64,000 nucleotides of DNA from Bradyrhizobium sp. MOS003. GTDB lineage: Bacteria; Pseudomonadota; Alphaproteobacteria; Rhizobiales; Xanthobacteraceae. The notes under the pieces are model-generated. The model was not told the DNA's origin. It ran no database searches and saw only the letters and a program-made list of their open reading frames with translations. The position numbers were made by a program, and so were the translations under genes. Below, in pieces: positions 25,015 to 35,800 of this stretch; positions within the stretch are counted from its first letter, which is position 1, and each line of letters starts with the position of its first letter. The DNA is taken from NCBI RefSeq assembly GCF_003020125.1, contig NZ_PYFW01000010.1:124001-188000 (forward strand), in the 5' to 3' direction.

Positions 25015-26159
25015 TCTTCCGTATCCTGGAGGATCAGTTCGCGCAGAAGATCCGCGAGGCCAAGGATTCCGATCGCCGTTTCATGGAGCTGGCCCTTGCG
25101 CTCGGCCGGCGCGGGCAGGGGCGGACCTGGCCCAATCCGGCCGTCGGCGCGGTCATCGTGAAAGACGGAATCATCGTCGGCCGCGGCTGGACCCACGCGG
25201 GCGGGCGTCCGCATGCCGAGCCCGAAGCCCTGCGGCGGGCAGGCGAAGCCGCCCGCGGCGCCACGCTCTACGTCACGCTCGAGCCTTGCTCGCATTTCGG
25301 CAAGTCGCCGCCCTGCGCCGATGCGGTGATCGCAGCCGGCATCAAGCGCGTGGTGGCGGCGATCGAGGATCCCAATCCGGAGGTCGCAGGCCAGGGGCAC
25401 GCGCGGCTGCGCGCTGCCGGCATCAATGTGGACGTCGGTCTGTGCGCGGCGGAGGCGGCCTTCGACCATGCCGGGCATTTCCGCCGCATCCGCGACCACC
25501 GCCCGCATGTGATCCTGAAGCTCGCTGTCTCGCCCGACGGCAAGATCGGTGCTTCCGGCGGCAGGCCGGTCGCGATCACCGGGGAGGCGGCGCGCAACCG
25601 CGTGCATCTGCTCCGTGCGCAGAGCGATGCCATCCTGGTCGGCATCGGCACGGTGCTGGCGGACGATCCGCAACTCAACTGCCGCCTGCCAGGCCTGGAA
25701 GCGCGTTCTCCGGTGCGAGTTGTGCTCGACCAGAATCTGCGCATCCCGGCCGCAAGCCAACTGGTGCGCTCCGCGCGCGAGGCGCCGCTCTGGGTGGTCG
25801 GTTCTGATCTCGCCGAAGCCGCCGCCGCGACCCGTCTTGGCGCTGCCGGCGCGCAGATCATCCGCGTACCGCCCGGGAGCGCGTCCGGGCTCGATCTTCC
25901 GTCCGTGCTCCATGCTCTCGCCGGGAAGGGCATCACGCGGCTGATGGTCGAGGGCGGCAGCCGGGTCGCCGCATCGTTCATTGCCGCCAACCTCGTCGAC
26001 GAAATCTGGCTGTTCCGCGGAGCGGAAGCGGTTGGGCCCGGCGGAATAGATGCGCTCGATGCATTGCCCCTGTCGAAAATCACGCAGTCGCAGGCCTACA
26101 AGGTTCATGCTAGCGAAACATTCGACAAGGATACTCTCACCATCTACGAGCGCGCGTAA
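25011..26159 (+). CDS. ribD: Bifunctional riboflavin deaminase/reductase
   Basis: A 382-residue RibD that catalyses the deaminase and reductase steps after GTP cyclohydrolase II. The N-terminal deaminase zinc site is seen as HAEPEAL and PCSHFGKSPPC; the C-terminal reductase domain begins around HVILKLAVSPDGKIG and contains LMVEGGSRVAASFI. It overlaps nrdR by 4 bases and its last base is the first base of the ribE ATG, indicating tight translational coupling. No FMN riboswitch precedes it, consistent with transcription from further upstream. Confidence 0.95.
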   Translation: MIFRILEDQFAQKIREAKDSDRRFMELALALGRRGQGRTWPNPAVGAVIVKDGIIVGRGWTHAGGRPHAEPEALRRAGEAARGATLYVTLEPCSHFGKSPPCADAVIAAGIKRVVAAIEDPNPEVAGQGHARLRAAGINVDVGLCAAEAAFDHAGHFRRIRDHRPHVILKLAVSPDGKIGASGGRPVAITGEAARNRVHLLRAQSDAILVGIGTVLADDPQLNCRLPGLEARSPVRVVLDQNLRIPAASQLVRSAREAPLWVVGSDLAEAAAATRLGAAGAQIIRVPPGSASGLDLPSVLHALAGKGITRLMVEGGSRVAASFIAANLVDEIWLFRGAEAVGPGGIDALDALPLSKITQSQAYKVHASETFDKDTLTIYERA

Positions 26160-26767
26160 TGTTCACTGGCATTGTCACCGATCTCGGCGAGATCGTCGGC
26201 TTCACGCCGACGGCGCAGGGACAGCTGCACCGGCTGCGCATCGCCTGCCGCTATGACCAGACCACCATTGCCGACGGCGCCTCGATCGCCTGCAACGGCG
26301 TCTGCCTGACGGTGGTCGCCTCCGGCGTCGAAGGCGGCAGGACCTGGTTCGACGTCGATGCCGCGGCCGAGACGCTGGCGATGACGACGGCAAGGCACTG
26401 GAAGCGGGGCGCACGGCTTAATCTCGAGCGGGCGCTGAAGATCGGTGACGAACTCGGTGGCCACATCGTCGCCGGCCACGCTGACGGTGTCGCCACACTC
26501 GTCAGCCGCGAGGATCTGCCCGACATGGCGCGGTTCGAGCTTTCGACCACGCGGGAGCTGGCGCGTTTCATCGCCACCAAGGGCTCGATCACGCTCGACG
26601 GCGTCTCGCTGACGGTCAATACGGTCAGGGACGTGACGTTTTCGGTGCTGATCATCCCGCACACGCTTTCGGTCACGACGATCGGTGGCTGGAAGGCGGG
26701 CGACGAGGTCAATATCGAGGTCGATCTGATGGCCCGGTACGCGGCGCGGCTGACGGAAATGAAGTGA
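26159..26767 (+). CDS. ribE: Riboflavin synthase alpha subunit
   Basis: A 202-residue riboflavin synthase that dismutates two 6,7-dimethyl-8-ribityllumazine molecules to riboflavin. It begins with the invariant MFTGIV and contains two lumazine-binding repeats, each with the pattern around GASIACNGVCLTV and GSITLDGVSLTVN. It shares one base with the ribD stop. A dispersed palindromic repeat separates it from ribH, which is unusual inside an otherwise packed operon. The name ribC is also used for this enzyme. Confidence 0.95.
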   Translation: MFTGIVTDLGEIVGFTPTAQGQLHRLRIACRYDQTTIADGASIACNGVCLTVVASGVEGGRTWFDVDAAAETLAMTTARHWKRGARLNLERALKIGDELGGHIVAGHADGVATLVSREDLPDMARFELSTTRELARFIATKGSITLDGVSLTVNTVRDVTFSVLIIPHTLSVTTIGGWKAGDEVNIEVDLMARYAARLTEMK

Positions 26768-26785
26768 CGGCGTACAAAGTCGTCG

Positions 26786-26863
26786 TGCGCGGGCTTGACC
26801 CGCGCATCCATCCTCTTAAGAGGGGCTAGCCCGATGGATTGCCGGGTCAAGCCCGGCAATGAC
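26786..26863. repeat. Palindromic dispersed repeat inside the rib operon
   Basis: Two hairpins: GCGCGGGCTTGACCCGCGC on the left and TTGCCGGGTCAAGCCCGGCAA on the right, about 30 bases apart. The same GGCTTGACCCG core appears at 49607-49680 and 56950-57057. It fills almost the whole ribE-ribH gap. Confidence 0.85.
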
Positions 26864-26877
26864 AGAATAGGTTGACC

Positions 26878-27369
26878 ATGGCAGACGCGCGGCGCGCACC
26901 CCTGAAGGACCAGACCGACATTTCCGGCGCGCGCGCGCTGATCGTCGAGGCACGGTTCTATGACGACCTCCAGGACGCGCTTCTGGACGGCGCGGTGGCC
27001 GAGCTGAAGGCGGCTGGCCTGACCCATGACGTGATCACGGTTCCGGGCGCGCTTGAGATTCCGGCGGCGGTGGCTATCGCCGTCGACGCGGCTGCCGCCA
27101 ACGGCAAGCCCTATGACGCGGCGATCGCGCTCGGTTGCGTGATACGCGGCGACACCATTCATTTCGAGATCGTCTCGCAGGAATCCTCGCGCGCGCTGAT
27201 GGACCTTGCGGTGGCGCGCAAGCTGCCGCTCGGCAACGGAATTCTCACGGTCAACAATGAGGACCAGGCCTGGGCGCGGGCGCGCGCCAGCGAGCTCAAC
27301 AAGGGCGGCGATGCCGCGCGCGCGGCGATCGCGATGCTGCGCATCAAGCGCCGGCTGGCGCGGGCTTGA
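26878..27369 (+). CDS. ribH: 6,7-dimethyl-8-ribityllumazine synthase
   Basis: A 163-residue lumazine synthase, the penultimate enzyme of riboflavin synthesis. Family features include ALIVEARFYDDL, VPGALEIPAAV and ALGCVIRGDTIHFEIVS, the last carrying the substrate-binding residues and catalytic His. The ATG at 26878 is preferred to the TTG at 26872. It lies after a palindromic repeat that separates it from ribE, and nusB begins 2 bases after its stop. Length and composition are normal. Confidence 0.96.
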   Translation: MADARRAPLKDQTDISGARALIVEARFYDDLQDALLDGAVAELKAAGLTHDVITVPGALEIPAAVAIAVDAAAANGKPYDAAIALGCVIRGDTIHFEIVSQESSRALMDLAVARKLPLGNGILTVNNEDQAWARARASELNKGGDAARAAIAMLRIKRRLARA

Positions 27370-27371
27370 TC

Positions 27372-27866
27372 ATGGCTGACAACAAGAAACCGGCGGGGCC
27401 CACGGAGAAGAAGGCGAACCGACGTGGTGCAGCACGGCTCGCAGCCGTGCAGGCGCTGTACCAGATGGACATCGCCGGCGCCGGCATCAACGACATCTTC
27501 GCCGAGTTCGAGAGCCACTGGCTCGGCAACGAGGTCGAGGGCGACACGTACCTGCCGGCAGAAGCGGCCTTCTTCCGAGACGTCGTCTCGGGCGTCGTGC
27601 GCGACCAGCAGAAGCTCGATCCGCTGATCGACGAGGCACTGTCGAAGGGCTGGCCCTTGAAGCGGATCGAAGCGATCCTGCGCGCGGTGCTGCGGGCAGG
27701 GGCCTATGAGCTGCAGCACCGCAAGGACGTGCCGGGCCGCGTCGTCGTCTCCGAATATGTCGATGTCGCCAACGCCTTTGTCGACCGCGAGGAGACCGGA
27801 ATGGTCAACGCCGTGCTCGACCAGATCGGCCGCCAGTTTCGCGGCGACGAGTTCGGGCGCGGGTAG
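27372..27866 (+). CDS. nusB: Transcription antitermination protein NusB
   Basis: A 164-residue NusB, an RNA-binding partner of NusE/S10 in antitermination complexes on rRNA operons. Hallmarks are RRGAARLAAVQALYQMDI near the N-terminus and the C-terminal VVSEYVDVANAFVDREETG-MVNAVLD region. The ATG at 27372 gives the typical Lys-rich start MADNKK; a TTG at 27366 would add two residues. It is 2 bases from the ribH stop and 40 bases before thiL. Confidence 0.95.
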   Translation: MADNKKPAGPTEKKANRRGAARLAAVQALYQMDIAGAGINDIFAEFESHWLGNEVEGDTYLPAEAAFFRDVVSGVVRDQQKLDPLIDEALSKGWPLKRIEAILRAVLRAGAYELQHRKDVPGRVVVSEYVDVANAFVDREETGMVNAVLDQIGRQFRGDEFGRG

Positions 27867-27906
27867 TTTCCCGCGAGGGCGAAGACAGTGGTGGGTGTAG
27901 CTGCCG

Positions 27907-28902
27907 ATGATGGCGAACAATCCTTCCCCCGAAGACTCCCTCATCGCGCGCTATTTCAAGCCGCTGGCGACCGATCCCGGCGCGTTCGGCCTGGTCGATG
28001 ACGCGGCGGTGCTGTCGTCGTCGGGCGACGACATTGTCGTCACCACCGACGCCGTCGTCGAAGGCGTGCACTATCTTGCCACCGATCCGCCTGACACCAT
28101 CGCGCGAAAAGCGCTGCGGGTGAACCTGTCCGATCTCGCGGCCAAGGGTGCGGTGCCGGCCGGCTTCGTACTGACGCTGGCGCTGCGCAGCAAGGAGGAT
28201 GCCTGGCTGCGGCCCTTCGCGGACGCGCTGGGCGAGGACGCGAGAGAATTCGGCTGTCCGCTGCTCGGCGGCGACACGGTGTCGACGCCGGGGCCGCAGA
28301 TGATCTCGATCACCGCCTTCGGCCGCGTGCCGAAGGGGCGGATGGTCGGCCGTACCGGTGCGAGGCCAGGCGATCGCATTCTGGTGACCGGCACGATCGG
28401 TGACGCAGCGCTCGGCCTCGAGGTGCTCACCGGCGGTGCCGCTGCGGCCGCGCTCGCGACCGATCCCGCTGCGAGAGAGGCCCTGGTGTCACGCTATCGG
28501 GTGCCGCAGCCGCGCAACCCGCTGGCACGGGCCGTGCGCGATCATGCGACCGCGGCGATGGACGTCTCCGACGGCCTCGCCGGTGATTTGACCAAACTAT
28601 GCGCGGCGTCCGGGGTCTCGGCCACGGTCGACGTGGCGCGCGTGCCGCTCTCGGCCGCGGCCGCAGGCCTGGTTGCCCGTAACGCCGTTTGCGTCGAGAC
28701 GCTGCTTGCGGGTGGCGACGATTACGAGGTGCTGTGCACCGTCTCGCCGGCGCAGGCAGATGCGCTGATTGCCGCGGGGCGGGCGACCGGCCTTGCCGTT
28801 ACCGCGATCGGCACGATCGTCGCGGGCCAGCAGGGGCCGCGCTTCCTGGACGGGCAGGGCCAGGAATTGGTCTTGAGGCGGCTGTCCTACAGCCACTTCT
28901 AG
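27907..28902 (+). CDS. thiL: Thiamine-monophosphate kinase
   Basis: A 331-residue ThiL that phosphorylates thiamine monophosphate to thiamine diphosphate. The family pattern is visible: an acidic first domain (DDAAVL, VVTTDAVVEGVHY), NLSDLAAKGAVP, GGDTVSTPG and the C-terminal AMDVSDGLAGDL and LLAGGDDYEVLCTV segments. It starts with ATG ATG at 27907. It is the last gene of the glyA-thiL run; a likely terminator lies at 29028-29057. Function is assigned with high confidence. Confidence 0.95.
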   Translation: MMANNPSPEDSLIARYFKPLATDPGAFGLVDDAAVLSSSGDDIVVTTDAVVEGVHYLATDPPDTIARKALRVNLSDLAAKGAVPAGFVLTLALRSKEDAWLRPFADALGEDAREFGCPLLGGDTVSTPGPQMISITAFGRVPKGRMVGRTGARPGDRILVTGTIGDAALGLEVLTGGAAAAALATDPAAREALVSRYRVPQPRNPLARAVRDHATAAMDVSDGLAGDLTKLCAASGVSATVDVARVPLSAAAAGLVARNAVCVETLLAGGDDYEVLCTVSPAQADALIAAGRATGLAVTAIGTIVAGQQGPRFLDGQGQELVLRRLSYSHF

Positions 28903-29027
28903 GAATTGCTCCAAACCGGCATCCAAGTTCTCGGTGCTTGGCCTAATTACCTGCCGAGATCGGCGTTTTCGGCCTTATCCGGCGTTGCACCCTCAATTCG
29001 ATTTTGGCAAGCTTGTGACCGACTAAG

Positions 29028-29057
29028 GCCGCCCCTTTTGGGTAGGGGGCGGCTTTG
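29028..29057 (+). terminator. Rho-independent terminator-like hairpin after thiL
   Basis: GCCGCCCC at 29028-29035 pairs with GGGGCGGC at 29046-29053, followed by a short TTTG-TT stretch. It lies 126 bases after the thiL stop and 80 bases before hppA, so it probably ends the rib/nusB/thiL transcript, or attenuates hppA. Confidence 0.6.
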
Positions 29058-29136
29058 TTCGAAATCAAGGCGCCGCACCGCACGACGGACAACAAAAGGC
29101 GCCGGGGACACATCAAGGATCTGAGGCAAAAATCAC

Positions 29137-31257
<2,121 letters not shown>

Positions 31258-31278
31258 GCGGCGCAGACCAGACAAGAC

Positions 31279-31308
31279 AAAACCCCGCGGCGCGAGCCGC
31301 GGGGTTTT
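31279..31308 (+). terminator. Strong rho-independent terminator after hppA
   Basis: AACCCCGCGG and CCGCGGGGTT form a perfect stem around CGCGAG, preceded by A and followed by TT-rich sequence. It begins 22 bases after the hppA stop. Confidence 0.9.
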
Positions 31309-31359
31309 GCTTGGCAACAACCTCGTTCGCTCCATGCGAACAAACACGGAGATCAATCC

Positions 31360-31515
31360 ATGTCGCTCTCATCCGCCCGGAATTATGCGCTCCGCGCCGC
31401 CAAGTCGCAGGACCAGAAGGAGGCCGCCGAATTGTTATCCAAGGCCATCCTGGAGCTCGCGCTGGCGATCGAGGCCACCGATGCCAAGGTCAAGAAGATC
31501 AACAAGTCGTCCTAG
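31360..31515 (+). CDS. Small alanine-rich conserved protein
   Basis: A 51-residue protein (MSLSSARNYALRAAKSQ at the start, DAKVKKINKSS at the end), helical and soluble, with the ATG at 31360 preceded by ACGGAGATCAATCC, a good ribosome site. The centre, EAAELLSKAILELALAIEA, is a clear amphipathic helix. I know near-identical short frames in Bradyrhizobium downstream of other genes but no function. It follows the hppA terminator and probably has its own promoter. Confidence 0.65.
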   Translation: MSLSSARNYALRAAKSQDQKEAAELLSKAILELALAIEATDAKVKKINKSS

Positions 31516-31595
31516 GTGCGATGCGATCGCCACGTTGGGCGCGGCGCCAATCGGGGTCGCGAAGTGCATCCGCCGACACGGATCGCGGACGTCAG

Positions 31596-32597
31596 CTACT
31601 GCACGTCCATCTGCAGCCCTTCCTTCTGGATGATGCCGGCGAACTTCTTCGTCTCGGCATCCACGAAGGCGGCGAACTGCTCGGGCGTGCCGTAGTCGGC
31701 GCGGGCGCCCATGGCGGCGATCTGCTTCTTGATGTCGTCGCGCTCCAGCATCGCCTTGACCTGGAGATTGAGCGCGCTCAGCACCTCGGGCGAGACGCCC
31801 TTCGGCAGGAACACCGAGAACCACGAGGACACGTCGAAATTCGCCAGCTCCGGCGCGGTCTCGCGCATGGTCGGCAGGTCTTTCGCGAGGTCGCTGCGTT
31901 CGGTGGTGGTGACGCACAGACCGTTGAGCGTGCCGTTCTGCACCTGCGGCAGGCTCGGGTAGAGATTGTCGAACAGGATCTGGATGTCACCGGCGAGCGC
32001 GGCCTGGAGCGCGGGACCGGCGCCGCGGAACGGGATGTGCGTCATCTTGAGGCCGGTGAGCTGGAGGAACCAGGCGCCGGTGAGGTGAGGGCTCTGACCG
32101 ACGCCGGAGGAGGCGTAGCTGAGCTTGTCCGGATTGGCCTTGAGATAGGCGATCAGCTCGGCGATCGACTTGATGCCGGTTTTCGGATGCGCCGACACGA
32201 TGTTCGGAATCCGGATCATGTTGGAGACAGGCTGGAGCTGGTCCGGCTTGTAGCTCAGATTCTTGAAGATGCTGTAGGCGATCGCGTTCGGACCGGGATT
32301 GCCGACCAGGATGGTGTGGCCGTCAGGCTTGGCGCGAACCACCTCGGCCGTGCCGATGGTGCCGCCGCCGCCGGAGCGGTTTTCCACGACGGCCGACTGG
32401 CCCCAGGCGGTCTGCAGATGCGCGGCCAGGAGCCGGCCCAACACGTCGGTCGAGCCGCCGGCTGCGGCCGGCACGACGAGACGGACGTTTTCGGTCGGCT
32501 TCCAGTCGGCCAGGCTCGATCGCGGCAGGATCGCTGCGGCCGTAAGGCCGGCCGCACCGGTGAGCACGCGACGTCGGGATAGCAAATGTCTGGGCAC
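31596..32597 (-). CDS. Tripartite tricarboxylate transporter substrate-binding protein (Bug/TctC)
   Basis: A 333-residue periplasmic binding protein of the Bug family. A twin-arginine-type N-terminus (LLSRRRVLTGAAGLTAAAI) precedes the mature protein at about residue 30. Family motifs include VPAAAGGSTDVLGR and NRSGGGGTIGTAEV plus the later GDIQILFDN region. The GTG at 32597 is chosen because GGGAGAGGA sits just upstream; the longer frame from 32657 lacks a site. No TctA/TctB membrane genes are nearby, as is usual for orphan Bug genes, so the ligand is unknown. Confidence 0.9.
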   Translation of the reverse strand: MPRHLLSRRRVLTGAAGLTAAAILPRSSLADWKPTENVRLVVPAAAGGSTDVLGRLLAAHLQTAWGQSAVVENRSGGGGTIGTAEVVRAKPDGHTILVGNPGPNAIAYSIFKNLSYKPDQLQPVSNMIRIPNIVSAHPKTGIKSIAELIAYLKANPDKLSYASSGVGQSPHLTGAWFLQLTGLKMTHIPFRGAGPALQAALAGDIQILFDNLYPSLPQVQNGTLNGLCVTTTERSDLAKDLPTMRETAPELANFDVSSWFSVFLPKGVSPEVLSALNLQVKAMLERDDIKKQIAAMGARADYGTPEQFAAFVDAETKKFAGIIQKEGLQMDVQ

Positions 32598-32714
32598 GAA
32601 TCCTCTCCCTGCTTCTTGTTTTGCAGGGAGCGTAGGGAACCAGGCGCGCGACGGCAAGCCGCATGCGACCGCGACGGCTGCAACGACAGCGGCAGGACGC
32701 CGCAGGTGCGATTC

Positions 32715-33200
32715 TCAGTTAAAGCTAAGCAGCTTGAACAGCGGCGCGAGGTAGCTCATCTCCTGACCCGACGTCGCCGTGGTCCGGCTGATGAAGTCGA
32801 AGATCCTGCCGTCCTGCAGGCCGTAATTCGCAAGGCGGCGCACACGCCGGTTCTTGTCGAAATAGACCGCGATGACGCGCTGGTCGACCACCTTCTGGTT
32901 CATGAAGGCGACCATGCGCTCCGAGCGCTGCGAGATGTAGTAGAACACTTCGCCGTCGAGGGTTGCCACCGTGGAGGGCGTGCCCATCACGATCAGCACC
33001 TGGTCCTGGCTCGCGCCGATCGGAATCTGCTCCAGCGCGCCGGGCGGCAGAATGTAGCCCTTCTGGAATTGCTCGCCGGTGCAGCCCGTGAGCGCGGCGC
33101 CGACCAGGGCGACGGCGGCGAGCATGCGCAAGCCGCGCCAGCGTGCATGAAGGCCGCGCCGCTTGTCCGCGCGCAGGCTGGTCTGGTTCGTTATCGTCAT
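32715..33200 (-). CDS. bamE: Outer membrane assembly lipoprotein BamE (SmpA/OmlA)
   Basis: A 161-residue lipoprotein. The signal peptide ends in a lipobox (LVGAALTGC), so the mature protein is lipidated on Cys and held at the outer membrane, where BamE helps the BAM complex insert beta-barrel proteins. The SmpA/OmlA core is visible in IGASQDQVLIVMGTPST and GEVFYYISQR. The start at 33200 gives a short positively charged leader. It is divergent from the bc1 chaperone gene, with about 98 bases between the starts. Confidence 0.9.
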   Translation of the reverse strand: MTITNQTSLRADKRRGLHARWRGLRMLAAVALVGAALTGCTGEQFQKGYILPPGALEQIPIGASQDQVLIVMGTPSTVATLDGEVFYYISQRSERMVAFMNQKVVDQRVIAVYFDKNRRVRRLANYGLQDGRIFDFISRTTATSGQEMSYLAPLFKLLSFN

Positions 33201-33298
33201 AGCGGAACTGATTCCGTCCCCTTGCATCGCGCGAGGCGCTGAAGTACCGGGCGGGGCGTCTGAATGCAACACGCGCGCGCCCGCTTGCGGAAACCACA

Positions 33299-33862
33299 AT
33301 GCTTTGGCCGTTCAATCACTTCAGGAAACCCCGGCTAACCCCGCGCGGCACCATTGAAGCCATCTATGGCATGATCGTGACGCAGGCGCGAGAACCCATA
33401 TTTTACCGTGACTTGGGCGTGCCCGATACGGTTAACGGGCGTTTCGACCTGTTGCTGCTGCATCTTTGGCTGCTGCTGCGGAGCCTGCGGACGGTCCAGG
33501 GAGCCGCCGCGGGAGCCTCGGAGCTGTCGCAGGCGCTGTTCGACCGCTTCTGCGAGGACATGGACGACAATCTGCGCGAGATGGGGGTAGGCGACCAGAC
33601 CGTCCCGAAGCGGATGCGGGCCTTCGGCGAGGCGTTTTACGGTCGCGTCCAGGCCTACGACCAGGCCGTCGAGGCCGGCGGCGAGGCCCTGGCAGAGGCG
33701 ATCTGCAAGAATATCTTGAACGGGACCGGGCTGGACCGGGCGAAGCGGCTCGCGGCCTATGCGCGGGCCAGCGAGGCCGATCTCGGCCGGGCCGACGAGG
33801 CCGCGCTGCTGCGCGGCGCCTTCAGGTTTCCTCCAGCGCTTTCCGAGGGTGACACGCCATGA
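33299..33862 (+). CDS. Ubiquinol-cytochrome c chaperone (CBP3 family)
   Basis: A 187-residue protein of the ubiquinol-cytochrome c chaperone family, which helps assemble cytochrome b of the bc1 complex. Recognisable stretches are IYGMIVTQAREPIFYRDLGV, VNGRFDLLLLHLWLLL and LSQALFDRFCEDMDDNLREMG, with a KRMRAFGEAFYGR segment further on. The stop overlaps the yceD start by 4 bases, so both are cotranslated. Family recognition is good; the exact client is inferred from mitochondrial relatives. Confidence 0.88.
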   Translation: MLWPFNHFRKPRLTPRGTIEAIYGMIVTQAREPIFYRDLGVPDTVNGRFDLLLLHLWLLLRSLRTVQGAAAGASELSQALFDRFCEDMDDNLREMGVGDQTVPKRMRAFGEAFYGRVQAYDQAVEAGGEALAEAICKNILNGTGLDRAKRLAAYARASEADLGRADEAALLRGAFRFPPALSEGDTP

Positions 33863-34440
33863 GCCGACCAAGTACCGGATCCGAGCCCGATCCCTGGCGG
33901 GTCCCCGTCCTCGTTGCGCAGATCCCCGACACCGGCCTGCACCGCAAGCTCGAGGCCTCGGCCGCCGAGCGGCAGGCCATGGCGGAGGCCGGTGGCCTGC
34001 GCGAGATACTGTCCGCCCAGGCCGATTTCGATGTGGTGCCCAGGAGTGGCGGCCGCGTCCAGGTGACCGGCAGCGTCCGGGCCCGAATCGGCCAAACCTG
34101 CGTGGTCACGCTCGATCCGATCGAGAGCGAGGTCGACGAGGAGGTGGATCTGACGTTCGCCCCCGAGGCCGAGGCGCGCCGCCTGGCCGACCTGATCGCG
34201 GAGGGGCGGGACGACAAGGATTCGTCGGAGGTCGCTGACCCGCCGGAGCCGATCGTCAACGGCATCATCGACCTCGGCCGCCTCGCCACCGACGCCCTGT
34301 TCCTGGCGATCGATCCCTATCCGCGCAAGGAGGGGGTTGTGTTCGAGGCGGAGGTCACCGCCCCCGATCCGGAGGACCATCCATTTGCGGTGCTGAAGGC
34401 GCTGCAAGACAAGAAACAAGACAAGAAGAAGGGCAAATAG
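33859..34440 (+). CDS. yceD: YceD/DUF177 family protein
   Basis: A 193-residue DUF177 protein. The core reads VTGSVRARIGQTCVVTLDPIE, with the single Cys typical of the alphaproteobacterial branch, and ends in an acidic then Lys-rich tail (QDKKQDKKKGK). YceD/Duf177A proteins affect 23S rRNA accumulation in bacteria and plastids. It normally lies before rpmF and plsX; here plsX follows after 298 bases and rpmF is not seen between them. It overlaps the preceding chaperone gene. Confidence 0.87.
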   Translation: MSRPSTGSEPDPWRVPVLVAQIPDTGLHRKLEASAAERQAMAEAGGLREILSAQADFDVVPRSGGRVQVTGSVRARIGQTCVVTLDPIESEVDEEVDLTFAPEAEARRLADLIAEGRDDKDSSEVADPPEPIVNGIIDLGRLATDALFLAIDPYPRKEGVVFEAEVTAPDPEDHPFAVLKALQDKKQDKKKGK

Positions 34441-34738
34441 CTGGGCATTCCCGGCAGCACCGCTTTGCTACGGGGCGTGAGGTGCTTGCGTGAGCGGTTT
34501 GAAAAGCTGATTTATCCGTTTGATTCCAATGCGTTTCCTGTGAATTTGCCGCTTGGCGGCCGGACCGCCCTGAAAGCAAAAGGCTGGGGGCAAGAGGTTG
34601 TTTCGGGGTAACAAAACGCTATTGTCGCGCCCCGGTCGGGGCGCGGCGTGGCGCTCGACCGATCGCCATGTCGATGGCGAACCCATTCTGCGGCCCCGCT
34701 CGTTCAAGACCGCACCAGACCAGGTTTCCGGGACTTTT

Positions 34739-35800
34739 ATGCCAAGCAAGGTTCGCATTGCGCTGGACGCCATGGGGGGCGACGGCGGCGCCGCCGTGGT
34801 CATTCCCGGCGCCGCTATCTCGCTTCAGAGGCATCGGGGGACCGAGTTCCTGCTGGTCGGGGACCGCGCCATGATCGAGCCCGAGCTCGCGAAGCATCCC
34901 GCCCTTAGGGCCGCTTCGAAGATCATCCACACCGACGTGGCCGTCAGCGGCTCGGACAAACCGAGCCAGGCGCTGCGGCGCGGCCGCAAGACCTCCTCGA
35001 TGTGGCTTGCCATCGACGCGGTGAAGAAGGGCGAGGCGGATGTCGCGGTTTCCGCCGGCAACACCGGCGCGCTGATGGCGATGTCGCGCTTCCATCTGCG
35101 CACGTTGCCGGGGGTCGACCGTCCGGCAATCACCGGGGTATGGCCGACCAAGCGGGGCGAATCCGTCGTGCTCGACCTCGGCGCAACCATCGGCGGCGAC
35201 GCGCACCATCTGGTGTCGCTCGCGGTGATGGGCGCGGCGATGGCAAGCGTGCTGTTCGACAAGAAGCGCCCCACGGTCGGGCTGCTCAATATCGGGGTCG
35301 AGGAGATCAAGGGGCACGAGGAGATCCGCGAGGCGGGTGAAATCCTGCGCGCCAGGAACCTTCCGGAACTCGACTATATCGGTTTCGTCGAGGGCGACGG
35401 CATCGGCAAGGGGCACGCCGACGTCATCGTGACCGAAGGTTACAGCGGCAATATCGCGCTCAAGGCTGCCGAGGGAACCGCGCGGCAGATGGCGGAATTG
35501 CTGCGCGAAGGGATGCAGCGGAGCTGGATGACCAAGCTCGGCTATCTCTTGGCACGCGATGCCTTTCAGGCGCTGCGCAACAAGATGGACCCGAACAAGT
35601 CCAACGGGGGCGTGTTCCTGGGGTTGAACGGATTGGTGGTCAAGAGCCATGGCGGAATCAGCGCCGAAGGCTTTGCCTCCGCGATCAATGTTGGCTATGA
35701 GATGGTCAAATTCGATCTCCTGAACAAGATCAATCAGATGCTCAACCGCGAAGGTGGTGCACTCAATTCCGTGCAGGCCGCGCAGGAGGCTGTTTCGTGA
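34739..35800 (+). CDS. plsX: Phosphate acyltransferase PlsX
   Basis: A 353-residue PlsX that makes acyl-phosphate from acyl-ACP for phospholipid synthesis. The N-terminal RIALDAMGGDGG motif, SAGNTGALMAMSR and VTEGYSGNIALKAAEG are characteristic. The ATG at 34739 fits the family N-terminus; a 47-residue upstream extension from 34598 is not supported. The stop overlaps the fabH start by 4 bases. The 298-base gap before it carries a GC-rich hairpin (GCGCCCC at 34627-34633 with GGGGCGC at 34638-34644) but no gene. Confidence 0.96.
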   Translation: MPSKVRIALDAMGGDGGAAVVIPGAAISLQRHRGTEFLLVGDRAMIEPELAKHPALRAASKIIHTDVAVSGSDKPSQALRRGRKTSSMWLAIDAVKKGEADVAVSAGNTGALMAMSRFHLRTLPGVDRPAITGVWPTKRGESVVLDLGATIGGDAHHLVSLAVMGAAMASVLFDKKRPTVGLLNIGVEEIKGHEEIREAGEILRARNLPELDYIGFVEGDGIGKGHADVIVTEGYSGNIALKAAEGTARQMAELLREGMQRSWMTKLGYLLARDAFQALRNKMDPNKSNGGVFLGLNGLVVKSHGGISAEGFASAINVGYEMVKFDLLNKINQMLNREGGALNSVQAAQEAVS

